In this document: piece by piece, positions 1-14,012 of the stretch | How positions within the stretch are numbered: position 1 is the first letter of the stretch | Layout of the letters: every line of letters starts with the position of its first letter | Source of the DNA: Strigamia acuminata | Lineage: Eukaryota > Arthropoda > Chilopoda > Geophilomorpha > Linotaeniidae | Assembly: GCA_949358305.1 (NCBI GenBank) | Contig: OX442320.1 | Span: 9,812,259 to 9,876,258, forward strand | DNA: 64,000 bases | Direction of reading: 5' to 3' | Notes under the pieces: generated by a model | Database searches by the model: none | Seen by the model: the letters and a program-made list of their open reading frames with translations, nothing else | What the model was told of the DNA's origin: nothing | Position numbers and translations under genes: made by a program

Positions 1-472
1 GCGCACGTCCCAAACCATGGTAACTAGTCCCCAGGCTGCCATGGCAAAAACCATAGCAGTCACAAAACAAACAAAAAAAATTTAAAAAAATCGGAAAAAT
101 AATCAAAATGTTGAAAAAAAAACAAATTTAAAGTCCTGACAAGCAATGTTACACCCCCTCTCCCATCCAGACAACTTCCTGGGACCCGTCCTATGTCCGG
201 GCTACAGTACAGTCATGAACTAAGGATAACATGTTCAGTGTTTTGCCACCGATGGCACAACATAATATATATAGCCACACTGTATTCTGGGATGCAAGTA
301 AAAAACATCCTTAGTTAGCAAGCAATGCATGACACATGATTGCGGTCATCCAATCAGAACACAAAACCACAAATCAAATGGAAATGACACACGGACAACT
401 GTAATCCTTGGTTCATGGTAGTGTATAGGGTACATTGCAAATCTTGATTATTTTTTACGTATGTCATTATAG
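1..472. other. Noncoding left edge
   Basis: No coding exon is visible. The stretch holds a dispersed repeat (214-417), described separately, and should lie upstream of or within an intron of the degenerin-type gene whose first visible exon starts at 473. Confidence 0.5.
214..417. mobile_element. MITE-like dispersed repeat, copy 1
   Basis: The ends are inverted repeats: CATGAACTAAGGATAAC on the left and the complement of CATGAACCAAGGATTAC on the right. The interior, including 'TTTTGCCACCGATGGC' and 'CATCCAATCAG', matches a second copy at 58289-59045. It has no coding capacity and is probably a nonautonomous DNA transposon; the family is not recognised. Confidence 0.6.
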
Positions 473-1482
473 TTTATATTTCTGAATACATCATCTAATC
501 CATGCATTGATGAAAAGGATTTTATCAAATGTCAGAAGACATGCCTTCAAGATTTTTACAGTCAACAATCTTGCAGGTGAGGGATCTCTTTACACACAGA
601 AATAACCATTTAAAATGAATTTGAGAACAAATATAATACTAATATAATTAAATGTGTTTATTCAGATTGCCATTTATGAGTGGAAAAACGGGCGACACAT
701 GCAATAGTTCAGGTGGTACATTTCACCTGTATCTAAGCATTCTTATTAAACTAAAGAAAATGAACTCAGAATTAAAGTGCTTGTGCAACCGAATGTGCAA
801 TCAAAAAGAACAGTTAAAATTCTACACATCTACTACATCAGATGCCTTGTTGACAGAACATGAAAACGAAGCAGCATCAACTGTTATTGAAGTCATCAAA
901 GAAAGATTTGCTTACGGATTTGTCGATCTACTCATTGATGCAGCCGGAAACATTGGCCTTTACTTCGGAATGTCGATACTTTCAGTTTTGGATTTGATCA
1001 CATTAATCGTCAATTATCGAAAAAGTAATGCAACATCACAGAACAATAACAGAATTCACCTCAAAGTTTGGCATTATCTGCACAAAATAAAAAGCCATTT
1101 CCCATCCCTACTGAAAGAAAACGAGCCAATTCCTTGCAGCGGTATTCAAAACATATTGGAAAAGGTTGTTTACCTTGGCTGCACCTCTCTGTTTCTGGTC
1201 ATGGTCTATTTCAAATTGATGACTTACATGGCATATCCCATACGAGTAAACATTGCAGTTGCGGACAAAGCAAATGTAACCTTTCCAAACATAACAGCTT
1301 GTGTAATGACCGATCCGACAACCATTGAATTGGAGAAGATGTATGCTGATGAAAATAATCTTAGTCAAAGTGATTGTCCCATTTACATGTTGAGCCTACT
1401 AGATCTAAAAGGAGAAAACCTCACAATAGAAGAACTATGGGAGCAATCTTCCTCTTCAGAAGCTTTAATCCTAAATGATTTT
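473..1482 (+). CDS. DEG/ENaC channel, end of module 1 joined to start of module 2 (two exons)
   Basis: Exon 473-576 follows an AG acceptor and ends at a GTGAGG donor. It encodes a Cys-rich stretch (KCQKTCLQDFYSQQSC) typical of the extracellular domain of degenerin/epithelial Na+ channels. Exon 666-1482 continues in frame (CLCNRMC), then has TM2 with the pore motif G-M-S (GNIGLYFGMSILSVLDLI, about 960-1010). Without any stop it goes on through a cytoplasmic linker to a new TM1 (about 1150-1240) and the post-TM1 signature YPIRVNIAVADKANVTFPN, as in 'YP..T......V.FP.VT.C'. The donor at 1483 is a perfect GTAAGT. DEG/ENaC subunits are normally single modules with two membrane segments, forming trimeric amiloride-sensitive cation channels. 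Here two modules appear covalently linked. The 5' part lies outside the window. An alternative is a transcript boundary hidden in the linker. Confidence 0.75.
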
Positions 1483-1540
1483 GTAAGTAGGATTATGCAA
1501 CTTACCAGATAGTCATCGTATAAATGTTACCTTTTGGCAG

Positions 1541-2417
1541 GTACAGTACACAGACGTTGAAATGAATACCCCAAGAGGAATATGTACACATTACTTAATT
1601 GGTGTGTCTTTAACTGCAGTAAAATTCCCATTGAGTGGCACAGTATTGGAAGCAAACTTGTTATTACAATCGACACCTCAATACAAATAACTTATTGTAT
1701 CGAGAATTGTAGACAAAATGCTTACAACATTTTTTTATCTAAACGATTTAACTCAGTTTCCATCGACTTCTTCTGTTTTTAATATTATTTTAAATTACCA
1801 TTTTTTGTAGACCTTAAGACGCACTTTGATTAGTCGACTAAAAGTTGGGTGCGCCTTTTAACCAAATTTATGGCAAATATGAGAAATCCCACAGAATTAA
1901 TTCGAGCATTCATGAAAATTATAATAAAAAATTAAATTTGAAATTTTATATTTTAAAATTTTAAATCCTTTAGTCCTAAGCATCTTATCATTCAAAAAAA
2001 TTTGTTTTTCAGAATTGACTGAAAATTTTGCAGTACATCTTATGATCTAACACATTTTAACGTCCGCAAAATATGCGAAATGACGATTAACTGATTGAAT
2101 GATGGATTTGACAGAAAATGAGTGAATAACAATTTAATCACAACTCCTCTGTCTTTGTAGATGAAACTCCGTACAACGGCAGAGCCACAATGCTTGTGAA
2201 ATTTTACGAGACTACTAAATTGATGTTATGTGACCAATACTACGAGGTAAAAAAAAGCACATGAATCAGACATTCAATTTCGTATGTTAATTGATTGTCA
2301 TGTATCACAAAGTTTTTCATAACAACGAGAGAAGACCAAGATTTGGATTTGACTTCAAATGGATTATTATCACTCGAAGATGGCGTCGAAGTAGCTATTG
2401 GGTATCGCATGATAAAA
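1541..2417 (+). CDS. DEG/ENaC module 2, putative extracellular exons
   Basis: Three short exons fit by phase. Exon 1541-1601 (acceptor GGCAG, donor G|GTGTGT) encodes TPRGICTHYLI, resembling the family's 'T..G.CYTFN'. Exon 2161-2246 follows TTTGTAG and completes the split codon as Asp (DETPYNGRATML..). Exon 2313-2417 ends at AAA|GTAAGA and encodes GLLSLEDGVEVAIGYRMIK, like the region before the Cys-rich domain. Phases 1 and 0 match across all junctions. The acceptor of the third exon is weak. Exons for the Cys-rich part of module 2 should lie in 2418-5264 and were not identified. Confidence 0.45.
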
Positions 2418-3360
2418 GTAAGAAAACTTGAACACATCATACTTTAATCGAACACATCAATTGGTTCCAAACTCATAAAGCGATTTACCCGACTGCTTTT
2501 ATACAAAGATACGATATGTGGTAGTTAGTTTCAAACAATGATATTTTATTCTTAAATCATAAACTTTAAATACCCATGTGCTCGATCCTGATTGGTCGGC
2601 ACAACACGCAGGTTTAGTCACCTGGCGATAACAGGAAACAAACATTCAATTTCAACACTTTTATACAGCGTTCCAAGCGAGTAGTTTTTATGTGTCGAAA
2701 TGGGTCGCAAAGAAAACTTCTGTTTTTGAACAGAGAAAACAACAAAGATACATGTCAGGAATCTAGGTCCCCAATTTACGAAAGAGTATGGTTCCGAGAA
2801 CTTGTTCAATGGGGAAAAATTGTTCACCCTAATTAAAGAATACATTATTAATCTTATTTTTTTGTTATAACAACAATAAGAGCGTGGGTTTTCCGCTTGG
2901 CCAAAGTAGCTACAAATTGGTAGTTCATATCTCTGAAAGTTTGTAACTTCAATGTTTGTAAGTTGAGGACACACTGTAAATGTCATTGTCAAGTCTAAAA
3001 TGTAAAAACTGGCGTTTTACAAAGGGTTCACATTCCTTTTATGCATCATTTTTATTTTCTGATTTTTTACTATTTACATTTCACATTTGTTTTCATTTGA
3101 CTTAATTACTTGTATGTAGTGTTTAGCATTATCAACCCTTATTTTATATCTTATTAATAAATTTAAAGGATTAGATTTCATTTATCATTTTGGTTTGGCT
3201 TCAGCTCCCCAACTTTGGAATGTATGTAATTAAAGCAATTAAAGGATTAGTTGAGGTGTTTTCACAATTAATTAATTAAAGTTTTCTAAAAACAAACATA
3301 AAATTACAAACATTAAAATTACTGCTAAAAAAATTAAAAAATAAAAGTAAAAATTTTCAC

Positions 3361-3432
3361 ACACACACCAGGATTTGAACCTGTGTGGAAAGATTCCTAG
3401 TCCATTGCCTTAACCACTGGACCACAACTACA
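3361..3432 (-). ncRNA. tRNA-like pol III sequence (pseudogene or SINE head)
   Basis: On the minus strand it has a perfect A box (TGGTCCAGTGG, 3414-3424) and a B box with one mismatch (GGTTCAAATCC, 3371-3381) at normal tRNA spacing. The acceptor stem does not pair and the anticodon arm is irregular, so it is probably not a working tRNA gene. It lies in an intron of the channel gene. Confidence 0.5.
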
Positions 3433-3498
3433 AACTATTATTGTCTTCACGAAGACAGTCATAAAATTCCTGGATGTGACCATGTGACCAGAAAAAAA

Positions 3499-3549
3499 CT
3501 CCAGAAAAAATAGTTCTGGATTAGTGCTCCAGAACTATTTTCCTGGAGT
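3499..3549. repeat. Short hairpin repeat
   Basis: CTCCAGAAAAAATAGTTCTGG is followed after a short spacer by CCAGAACTATTTTCCTGGAG, a near-perfect stem. It is probably part of a small MITE. Confidence 0.5.
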
Positions 3550-4408
3550 TGTTGCTCAGCAACCAGTTGTTTACCATATCCCTACACAGCCTTTTCACTC
3601 AAAATGTCCATAATTACCATGATTAATCAGCTGACCATGGAGATTTAAAAATTTAGGCAATTATTAAGCTCACTTTAGACATCATTTGGCCAAAATTTGG
3701 CCAAAATCTAAAATGACTTATTCATGTGGTTCCCTTGTAAGTCTGTGACAATTCTACTTTAGAGATAGATTTGACCTTAAAATGTCTGCTAAACCTGATA
3801 AATACCCTACCAAGTTGCATTTTGACTTCATACGAAGCCAGAGACTTTTAGAACCGTGATTAACCACGAGACTCATCATAAAATGAACTTCAACGACGTT
3901 TTTCCAGAGACAACAAATCTCGACTATATTGCAAAACATAAGTTGTTGGGTCGAGAGACATTTTCTTTTTGAAAATTTGGGTTGGCATAAAAAAACTTTG
4001 AGTCATATGGGATGGCCTAGGCCCCAAAAAATGAGCCTAGTCCACACCCCACAAAGTCCAGTCGGAGTAGTACGAGCTTCGTTGTCCGAACTAAGATTGA
4101 TTAGTTGAATCCTGGTAACTGTGTAATTATAACAAAAATATAACCTGACAAATATTTTTTTTTAATTTATTAATAGTTTGACCGCATAAATACACCAATA
4201 AGAAAATGTATGCCACCAAACGATTTCTATCAGTGCAAAAAGCAATGTTACCGCAAAAAACTGAATGAAAAATTAACATGCCGGTAGATGCACCTAGTCA
4301 TAAAAATATCAAAGTTCCGAAACCAAACATCAGAAAAAATATTTATTCACTTCTTTCACACAAATTCTATTTATTGTTTGGGTAACAAATTATTCACTCC
4401 CCATCTTT

Positions 4409-5098
4409 GACTCATTTTACCCCCAAGAAGGACTTAAAGACCCCCAACTAAAAATATTGTTCTCCCCTAATATTATTTCCCCGAATAAAAGGTTTTAAAC
4501 TCTAACATTTTCCTCCCAATTATTGCCGAAATACCCAAATCTTATTTTTAGTTTTATTGTGAACACAATGCTACCTTAGCATTTGATGGGTATCTTCAAT
4601 GGTGTTTCTGACCAATGGGTACAGTTTTGCCTCTAATGACAAGAAAATCATATCTTGCAAATGTACATCTTTGCAAACACGGGGCACGTGCAAGTTCCAG
4701 TCATTCTTTCAATTTTGTCTTACCACAAATGATTTCTTGAATAGATATGACTTGGGCATCCAATGCCTGACCAAAAATCATTTGGTGGCATACCAAAATT
4801 GAAAACAATGACTGAACCATGGAACACGCAAATGTCCAGTGTTTGCAAAGATGTATATTTGCAAGATATTGTTGTCGTACCGCCAAAGGCAAAAGCTGGA
4901 CAGAAACATCATCGAAAGCTATGAAAGCATTGTGTTATCAATAAAAATAAATAAAAATTGGAGTACATTTGGCAATAATTAGGGTAAATATGTTGGGATT
5001 TGAAACTTTAGAAGAAAACCATTGGAAGAAAACTATAGTTTTCTGGAGGGTTTTTTTAGTTAGGAGATTTTAAGTCATTCTGGAATGGAAAATGAGTC
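4409..5098. mobile_element. Foldback element with arms of about 320 bp
   Basis: The left arm starts GACTCATTTTAC and the right arm ends with its complement (AAAATGAGTC, 5089-5098). Matching blocks run the whole way in: GACTTAAAGACCCCCAACTA against TTAGTTAGGAGATTTTAAGTC, AATTATTGCC against GGCAATAATT, and ATCTTTGCAAACAC (about 4668) against GTGTTTGCAAAGAT (about 4840). There is no ORF. It sits in an intron immediately upstream of the last channel exon. Arm divergence suggests an old insertion. Confidence 0.7.
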
Positions 5099-5264
5099 CT
5101 ATTGTTTTAGACTGGCACTTTCAGATCAATTTAATAGTGATTAACAGAGCACACACATTCCACTTTGAAATTAACTGCACGTAATTCGTTAATCGGAATA
5201 CCGAAGACAGATTTGTAAAACACAAACCACTAGATCATAGCTAACAAAATTGTTCTCTCCCCAG

Positions 5265-5631
5265 ATTACCGTACATAGACCAACTGCAATATCCCATGTG
5301 CAACACTTCTCTATCGGCGAAAACAACTGATTCTATCTACAAAAAGACTTTTCTTGACACCAATGTTAAAGATACATGTCAATGTCACATTCCCTGCAAA
5401 GAATCTAAGTACTCTAGCTTGGCACAACCTTCACGTCAAAGCCAACCTATGGCCGTAATAGGCCATTTTTTCGAAACAAACAAAATTCAAATTTTTATTG
5501 ACCGGCTTGAATATGACATTATCTCATTCATATGCGACATCGGGAATATTTTAAGTTTATCACTAGGTCTGTCAATATTGAGTGTGGCTAGAAAAATAGA
5601 AAAACTAATTTTTCAACATCACCAACAATAA
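5265..5631 (+). CDS. DEG/ENaC channel, C-terminal exon
   Basis: The exon follows a CCCCAG acceptor and ends with TAA at 5629-5631. It begins LPYIDQLQYPMC and carries the family's membrane-proximal cysteines (C-Q-C-H-I-P-C), then a segment before TM2 (FFETNKIQIFIDRLEYDIIS). TM2 (ICDIGNILSLSLGLSILSV) has the G-L-S selectivity-filter triplet. The cytoplasmic tail is only about 15 residues. The product sits in the plasma membrane as a subunit of a trimeric cation channel. It is most simply the end of module 2 that starts at about 1100, though the connecting exons are missing from my model. Confidence 0.8.
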
Positions 5632-7124
5632 TATCATTCAGAACGATTTTCTACATCAGACAACCTTACAAATTTACCAAATTTTCTAAATATTGTCCAT
5701 TTGCACACAAATGCAAGTATTTGATAGAAATTGCTGAAATTAGACTCAAAATCAAATAGAGTAACGCAATTTAATTCATGCAATTCTAACAAAAATCACA
5801 AGCAATTACAATTAAAACTTGATCAAGTTCGTTACTGAGCCATTTTGCTCCTTCTCTTCGGTTCACACATAAATGTCAATACTTTAAGTTTATCACTAGA
5901 TCTGTCAATACTCAATATTGAGAGTGGCAAAAAAACACCAAATGAATTGTTTTAATATTTAGATATCTACCAGTATTAGCTATTACTATTACTACTATAT
6001 ATCTTCAATGAAGAGCCGCGGCGCTTATTCAAAACTGGCCCTCTGAGCCATGGCTCTTAATCGAGAGCAGCTCTTATTGCAATTGGCGCAATGTTGGTAC
6101 CACATTTGATTCGTTACGAGTGTACCGTATTCGTTATGTAATGTCACGATTGTTCCATACATGTATATGGTCGTTTCCATTCTCATTTGCACCTTAAACT
6201 ATCATGGCGCCAAAACGATTTGCCTTCAAGCTTAAACTTGAATAAAAAAAATTCAATTAACAGCCGCAGCTCCTAATCGAAAGTGGCTCTTATATCAAAT
6301 CGCAACTCTTAATTGAAGAAGTATTATTACTAGTATTACTAGTTTTATTAATTGTTGTTTATCACACAACACCATCTTTGAAAAATGTATAACAATTAAG
6401 TACCTTTGTTGCCTGGCTCTAATTGCCTAGCAACCTCAATTTGCATATGAATAAATTAGTCCACACTCAAAATTTGACTAGTAATCATCTTTATATCTTT
6501 TGTGGGATTTAACCCTAATTTCCGCATTCCAATGTAGGTAGTCCAAGGTAGTCATTGCTCGGCTGGCCTGAATGCAGCACAGCATACAGCATACACTACA
6601 TTAATACTTGTGTGTCACTTCAATTTTCGAATACCTAAAATTTGTACACCAATTTTATATAGTAATTTCTGTAGTTACAGTCGAATTTAAGTGAAGCAAC
6701 TCAATTCCCGCACAATTGTAATCTCAATTTAATCCCGAATCATCAATCTGGAAAAATGTAACATTTGTATTCTACTCTTGAAATAATTAGCCAATAAAAA
6801 AATATACCCCCACCTTACGCATACTTGTTGATGTAAGTTTAATATTTATTAGAATTAAATAATTCAACATTGTTGCGCTTTGTGGTTCTTCCCACCGGTG
6901 GCATTGTTATTAACTAGAGAGCAGCACAGCCCGACCAGATTCACGTATTCACATAGACAAAATGACAAACTGACAGTAAAATAAACTAATCCGATAATCC
7001 AAATTCCCCATAAATCACCAAACAAACAAACGAAAAAATGCCTTTTTTCCATTTCTTTATTTCAACGGTCCAAAGTGTAAATTAAGATTGTTATCGCGAC
7101 AGCACAAGCGATAAGCTCGACCAA
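5632..7124. other. Intergenic region between channel and esterase
   Basis: No supported gene. Between 6010 and 6330 there are repeated, partly inverted fragments of the type 'GCCGCGGCTCTTATTCAAAACTG', which recur near 11560-11720 and 36520-36560, so this is a decayed repeat. The last 200 bases should include the esterase promoter, but I recognise no clear core element. Confidence 0.5.
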
Positions 7125-9305
<2,181 letters not shown>

Positions 9306-9390
9306 AATTTGTTTTCTCAACTCGGTATTTGTATTTCTATTCATTTTTTAGATTAATACGATTAAAATATAAACACAAATAACGTTACTT

Positions 9391-9616
9391 ACGATTACAT
9401 TCGGCAGCGGCGGCCATTTTCTGATGAGATATAAATAAGTGTGTTTCTCACGCATCACCGGGCTTTTTATGCGTAATTCCTGCTGATTTCTTTGCTGTGG
9501 TTCCTAAAATTGAAATTTAAAATCAATCCGATTGGATCGGAATGAAATAAATTAAATACAATTGATTGTACTCACGAGCAGTGGAAATTCATTACCGCCA
9601 TCACGATGTGACGTCA
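9391..9616 (-). promoter_or_regulatory. CRE-containing GC-rich island, possible minus-strand first exons (copy A)
   Basis: A TGACGTCA palindrome (9609-9616) lies beside a short transcript-like structure on the minus strand. A possible exon ends at a GTGAGT donor (about 9575). A second follows TTTTAG, contains AAAATGGCC (MAAAAECN..) and ends at GTAAGT (about 9392). No downstream exon was found, because that space is taken by esterase exon 9 on the other strand. It could be a leftover promoter or noncoding unit. The duplicate in copy B has the short ORF ended by a stop. Confidence 0.3.
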
Positions 9617-10160
9617 TCCTCGTCAATGTAACTATATCCTCGTCTGCAGATTCCGTTCCGAAAACCGACACAAAGATGGACGAAAATATAAATTCAAAAG
9701 TAATGAAAATAATGGAAAAAATGTTATTTATTTGTTGTTTTTAGAGTAAAAACTCGCTACCGGTATTTTCTTTTACATAAATTTGTTTATCGACATCTGG
9801 TAGTCATTGTTTGCTCAAATTCAATTCAAACTGTTAAAAATAATCAATTTTTTTTCTTTAATTCTCGTTTGAATAAAAATTACAATCGCTATGAAATCAC
9901 AATAATAATAATAAAAAAAACGTTCTAGACTAGAAATATAAACAATTCATATTCTCAGTTGACCAAAAAACAAATTAAATAAATAAAATCACAAATAATA
10001 CGAAAAAAAAAAAAAAAAAAAGAATATTAAACGGATAAAAATACAATTTAAACATTACAAAATTTATACACGCTGGATGTGGCCTCCATCTTCTAAATCA
10101 TCTAATATACATCTTATTACAATTTCAAAATCCGAATTAAAACGCTCATATCTGCCGAAA

Positions 10161-11127
10161 TCACTCAATTCCATGAGCGAAAATCATCACTAATCCCGGT
10201 TCGAGGATCAATTCTTCATTCATATGCGCATTCTCGCACGCCATGACAACCACAGCTTGTTTTCCTGTAAAAACAAACAAATTTTCGTCACTACAACACG
10301 CGAAATCGTAGCAAAAACACGCAAAATCAGAAAAAAAAAACATGCGAAAACGCAGCAAATTCGCTTTTAAATACCTGGAATTCTCTTGCAAACGTAATTC
10401 TCTTGCAAACGTAATTTTCGTAATATCGTCGATTAATGTGACGTGTTTCCACGAGCCGCGGGCTCGCGTTAGTGAATTGGACCATCTAAAAATTTTAAAA
10501 AATGCTATCAGTAACGTGGGATGAATATGTGGGAATGATTTTACTCACTTGACAACTTCGTCCTGTTCCATTCGCATGGCTCGCATGAATTCCTGATTAA
10601 TTTGAACATGGATTAAGAACAGGGTATGACACACAAAGCAAGGGCCAGATGGGCCACAAATTAATTAGATTTTCATCAAAAAATGACAAATTTCTCTATA
10701 AAAATTATTATTTTTCCCCGAAAAACGATAATTTTCCTCTAAGAATGACGATTTCCCACCGAAAAAAGATAATTTTCCTCTAAAATAGATCATTTTTCTT
10801 TATGAAATGATGATTATCTCTCGAATAACGATAATTTTCCATCAAAAACAACAATTCTCCCGTAAAAATTATCATTCCTCCTCATAAAATCATCATTTTC
10901 CCTCAAAAAACGAGAAATTCCCCTCCAAAAATGACAATTTTATCCACTCATCTAGTGTGGATGCCCATCAAAACCACATAAATAAGCATTTATACCTTTA
11001 ATAACTGTAATTCACGTTTTTGTTCATTTAATTGAAACTTCTGTTCCATTATTTCTTGTTGCTGTTCGGATAACTTTTGTTGCATCGTATTTACAACGGT
11101 TCGGAGTTCCCGAACACAATTATGAGC
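10161..11127 (-). pseudogene. RNF41 duplicate, broken unprocessed pseudogene
   Basis: It retains the intron-exon layout of the intact gene: exon 3-like 10996-11127 (132 nt), exon 4-like 10549-10592, exon 5-like 10375-10485 and exon 6-like 10161-10264, which still encodes the C-terminal block ending FAHGIE. The exon 4 equivalent lost 36 nt (in frame). The exon 5 equivalent is 111 nt against 242, a net loss of 131 nt that shifts the frame. The two RING-coding exons are absent. It arose by DNA-level duplication, not retroposition, because introns are kept. Confidence 0.85.
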
Positions 11128-11763
11128 CTAAAAAAAAAAAAAAAAATAAACAAAAAAAATTAAAAATCCATCCAATTCAAATAATTTTAATTTAATTAAT
11201 TAATTAATTAAATTAAATTAAATAATAAGCAAGGCAGAGAGGCCTTTTGCCTAAACTCTTTCCTCCATCTTCACTAACAGAAGATGGAGTCTTTATTTCC
11301 TCTTACCTGGCCAACCGTCACTAGGAGAAAAAGCTGCATGATGTCTTGTACATTGCATTGTTGTCAATAAAATGTAAATTCTCAATGCATTTAATCCTGC
11401 ATAATTCCTTGTGGTGTCAATACACGATGTGGCCTCCATTTAAATCATCTAATATACATCTTATTACAATTTCAAAATCCCAAATAAAACGACTTGGACT
11501 TGACAAGATGGTAAAAAAAACAACTACTGTATTTTAACAATTAAGAGTCACCCTCGAATTGTAGCCGCGGCTGAGGCACCAAGAATAGCGTATTTTTGCA
11601 TGAACGTACACTTCGTCTTCATTTGTTACATTAAACAAATGTAACAAACGAAAAATCGAAATTGTAATCGCTGACGAAAATTGCAGTTTTGAATAAAAGC
11701 TGCGGCTCTTAATCGATAAAATACAATATTATTATTACACAACTTAACCTTGACTTGTCAATA

Positions 11764-12065
11764 AGGGGCCGTCCATACATTATGTAACGCCAATTTTGGG
11801 CATTTTAGACCCCCTCTCCCCCTCTGTAACAAGGCCGTAACAAATTCCCAAACCCCCACCCCCCTAATTACGTAATAAAACTGAAATCACCCCCCCAAAA
11901 ATTCTCAAAAATCAGTCTCAAAACTGCGATATTTTCAATTTTAAAACATTAAAAAACATTTTTTCAAGGACCGTAACATTATTGAGAACCCCCCTCTCCC
12001 TTACTAATGACTGAAATCTGAAACCCCCTCCCCCTTGGAGTGTTACGTAATTTATGGAAGGCCCC
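11764..12065. mobile_element. MITE with GGGGCCGTCC termini
   Basis: It starts AGGGGCCGTCCATAC and ends with the near complement (TTTATGGAAGGCCCCT), flanked by TA on both sides. Subterminal CCCCCTC/TTACGTAAT blocks are typical of a family widespread in invertebrates. It has no coding capacity. Confidence 0.65.
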
Positions 12066-13249
12066 TAATTGAGGCTGCCGAAGCAGAGTCAGAACTAGGG
12101 TTGTGCGGTTATTTTATTTTGCGAGTGCGGTGCGGTTTCATGCAATATATCGCAAAATCGCAAAAAACCGCAAAAACCGCAAGAAAACCGCATAAAAAAA
12201 CTGATTTTTGTGACTGCAAAAAAACGCAGTCACAAAAATCAGTTTTTTATCGGTTTTTATTAAATTTCACCGATTTTTGTTTGTTTTTATTGTTTTTATC
12301 TGTTTTTATCTGTTTCTATCCGTTTTTATCAGTTTTTCTCACCTGATCAAATCGAAAAGTAAAAGCCACTGCTACTTGACACCTGCCTAAGGTCCATCCA
12401 AGCTAATCAGCTACAAGATCCAACAAGCACTTGCAGATTTCTGCCTGAGGAAGATCTACCTAAAATCATTAATTTATTTTAGTCTAAAATAAATAAATAA
12501 TTAAATAAATAAACCTCAATGACATGTTTCTGCTTTTTAGTGATTCTGGAACAAATTATGTCTTGTTATGTCTTATCTGTAGTCATCAAAAAGTGCATAG
12601 TGCATTAATAAGTTTGAAGTTAGTGGGCTGTTAATATAAAAAAAAATCAAAATCAATCAATAATATAAGATAAATCAAATAAATTACGCTGTCAATCTAT
12701 AGCAGTAATCCATAAAGTTACAACCGGCTAAAACCAAAAAATAAAAATTAATAACAAATGGGAATTTAACATACTGTATTACTTTTACTCCTGATGGCAT
12801 TGGGTGTCTGTAAGAACTTAGGGGCTTCATTGTTTCTTTCTTTTTTTTGTTGGCAATTTTTTTTCTTTTTTCCAGACATGATTTAGCTGAAAACAACAGA
12901 AAATGAAAGCTGCCAAATGAAATAATTCAAATAAGTTAAATAAATCATCATTAACCATGTTTACAATAATGTACTCAGTTGTCTAGATCTAGATATGTGA
13001 AAATTTTACTTTTCTAGAAAACTGATCATATAAAAAAATTAATTTTCCAGAAAAGACAAACTTATCTAATCTAGTTATTCTAGTTTTACGAAGCAGATTT
13101 TAAGCGTTTTGCGCATTGAAAAATGCATCTAAACACACGTCACACACATACTAGTACTTGTTTCCACTAGCTTATGAGAACCCTACCAGAGTACATACAT
13201 TATGAGAACCACAAGTTCTAATGTATGAATTAAAAAATGCTTAGAAGAA

Positions 13250-13497
13250 TTTTGTTTTGTTATGGGTCATTACTTTGGGAGAAGGCGTTTCAAATTTTGT
13301 TATGTTGCATGTAAAAAAAATTGTAATGTTTAATAACAAAATTATAATCATTTTTTATATGATTTTGGAAAATTGGGGGGGTGGATTTTAGTTTTGTTAC
13401 GTAATTAGGGGGTGGGGGGTTTGGGAATTTGTTACGACCATGTTACAGAAGGGGGAGAGGGTCAAATTCTGTGTTACGTAATTTCTGGACGGCCCCT
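13250..13497. mobile_element. Truncated MITE, same family, opposite orientation
   Basis: Its right end is CTGGACGGCCCCTTA, with the same TTACGTAATTAGGGGG and TTTGGGAATTTGTTAC blocks as the element at 11764-12065, inverted. The far end is not recognisable. It ends about 40 bp from the left border of duplication copy B. Confidence 0.55.
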
Positions 13498-13538
13498 TAC
13501 ATGACTGATTAGTCTGGAATGACTCATCAGTCACAGGA

Positions 13539-13700
13539 AACTGGAGACCAGCACAGCCCGACCAGATCCACGTACACCAGATGGACAAAGTGAGCACAGT
13601 GAGAAATTACCAAACGAAAAACGACTGGAGATTGGATTTTTGGCTCAGAAAAGTTCCATCCGTCATCAATAAACCTCAAATCATTAAATAAGAATTGTAA
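13539..13700 (+). pseudogene. Orphan copy of the last esterase exon
   Basis: The sequence matches esterase exon 9 from its codons NWRPAQPDQI to the stop, with a few changes. The copy reads ..KPQIIK and then stops one residue early. It has no upstream esterase exons, no acceptor and the left part of the exon is missing, so it cannot be expressed as esterase. Confidence 0.85.
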
Positions 13701-14004
13701 AATTTGTTTTCTCAACTCGGTATTTGTATTTCTATTCATTTTTTAGATTAACACGATTAAAATATAAACACAAATAACGTTACTTACGATTACATTTCGG
13801 CAGCGGCGGCCATTTTCTGATGAAATATAAATAAGTGTGTTTCTCACGCACCACCGGGATTTTTATGCGTAATTCCTGCTGATTTCTTTGCTGTGGTTCC
13901 TAAAATTGAAATTTAAAATCAATCCGATTGGATCGAAATGAAATAAATTAAATACAATGGATTGTACTCACGAGCAGTGGAAATTCATGACCGCCATCAC
14001 GATG

Positions 14005-14012
14005 TGACGTCA
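14005..14012. promoter_or_regulatory. CRE palindrome in copy B
   Basis: TGACGTCA is conserved at the same place as in copy A (9609-9616). The adjacent minus-strand mini-ORF reads MAAAAEM and then stops. Confidence 0.3.

Larger units (their letters stand above)
11175..13538. other. Spacer between duplication copies, repeat-derived
   Basis: No gene is supported. It holds one intact and one truncated element of the 'GGGGCCGTCC' MITE family, short low-complexity stretches (12110-12340, CGCAAAA- and GTTTTTAT-rich) and AT-rich sequence. A short fragment near 11425-11500 repeats sequence of 10075-10145 (GATGTGGCCTCCAT..). Confidence 0.6.

Noticed and set aside
3361-3432. Functional tRNA gene
   Set aside because: A and B boxes are good but the acceptor stem does not pair and the anticodon arm is irregular.
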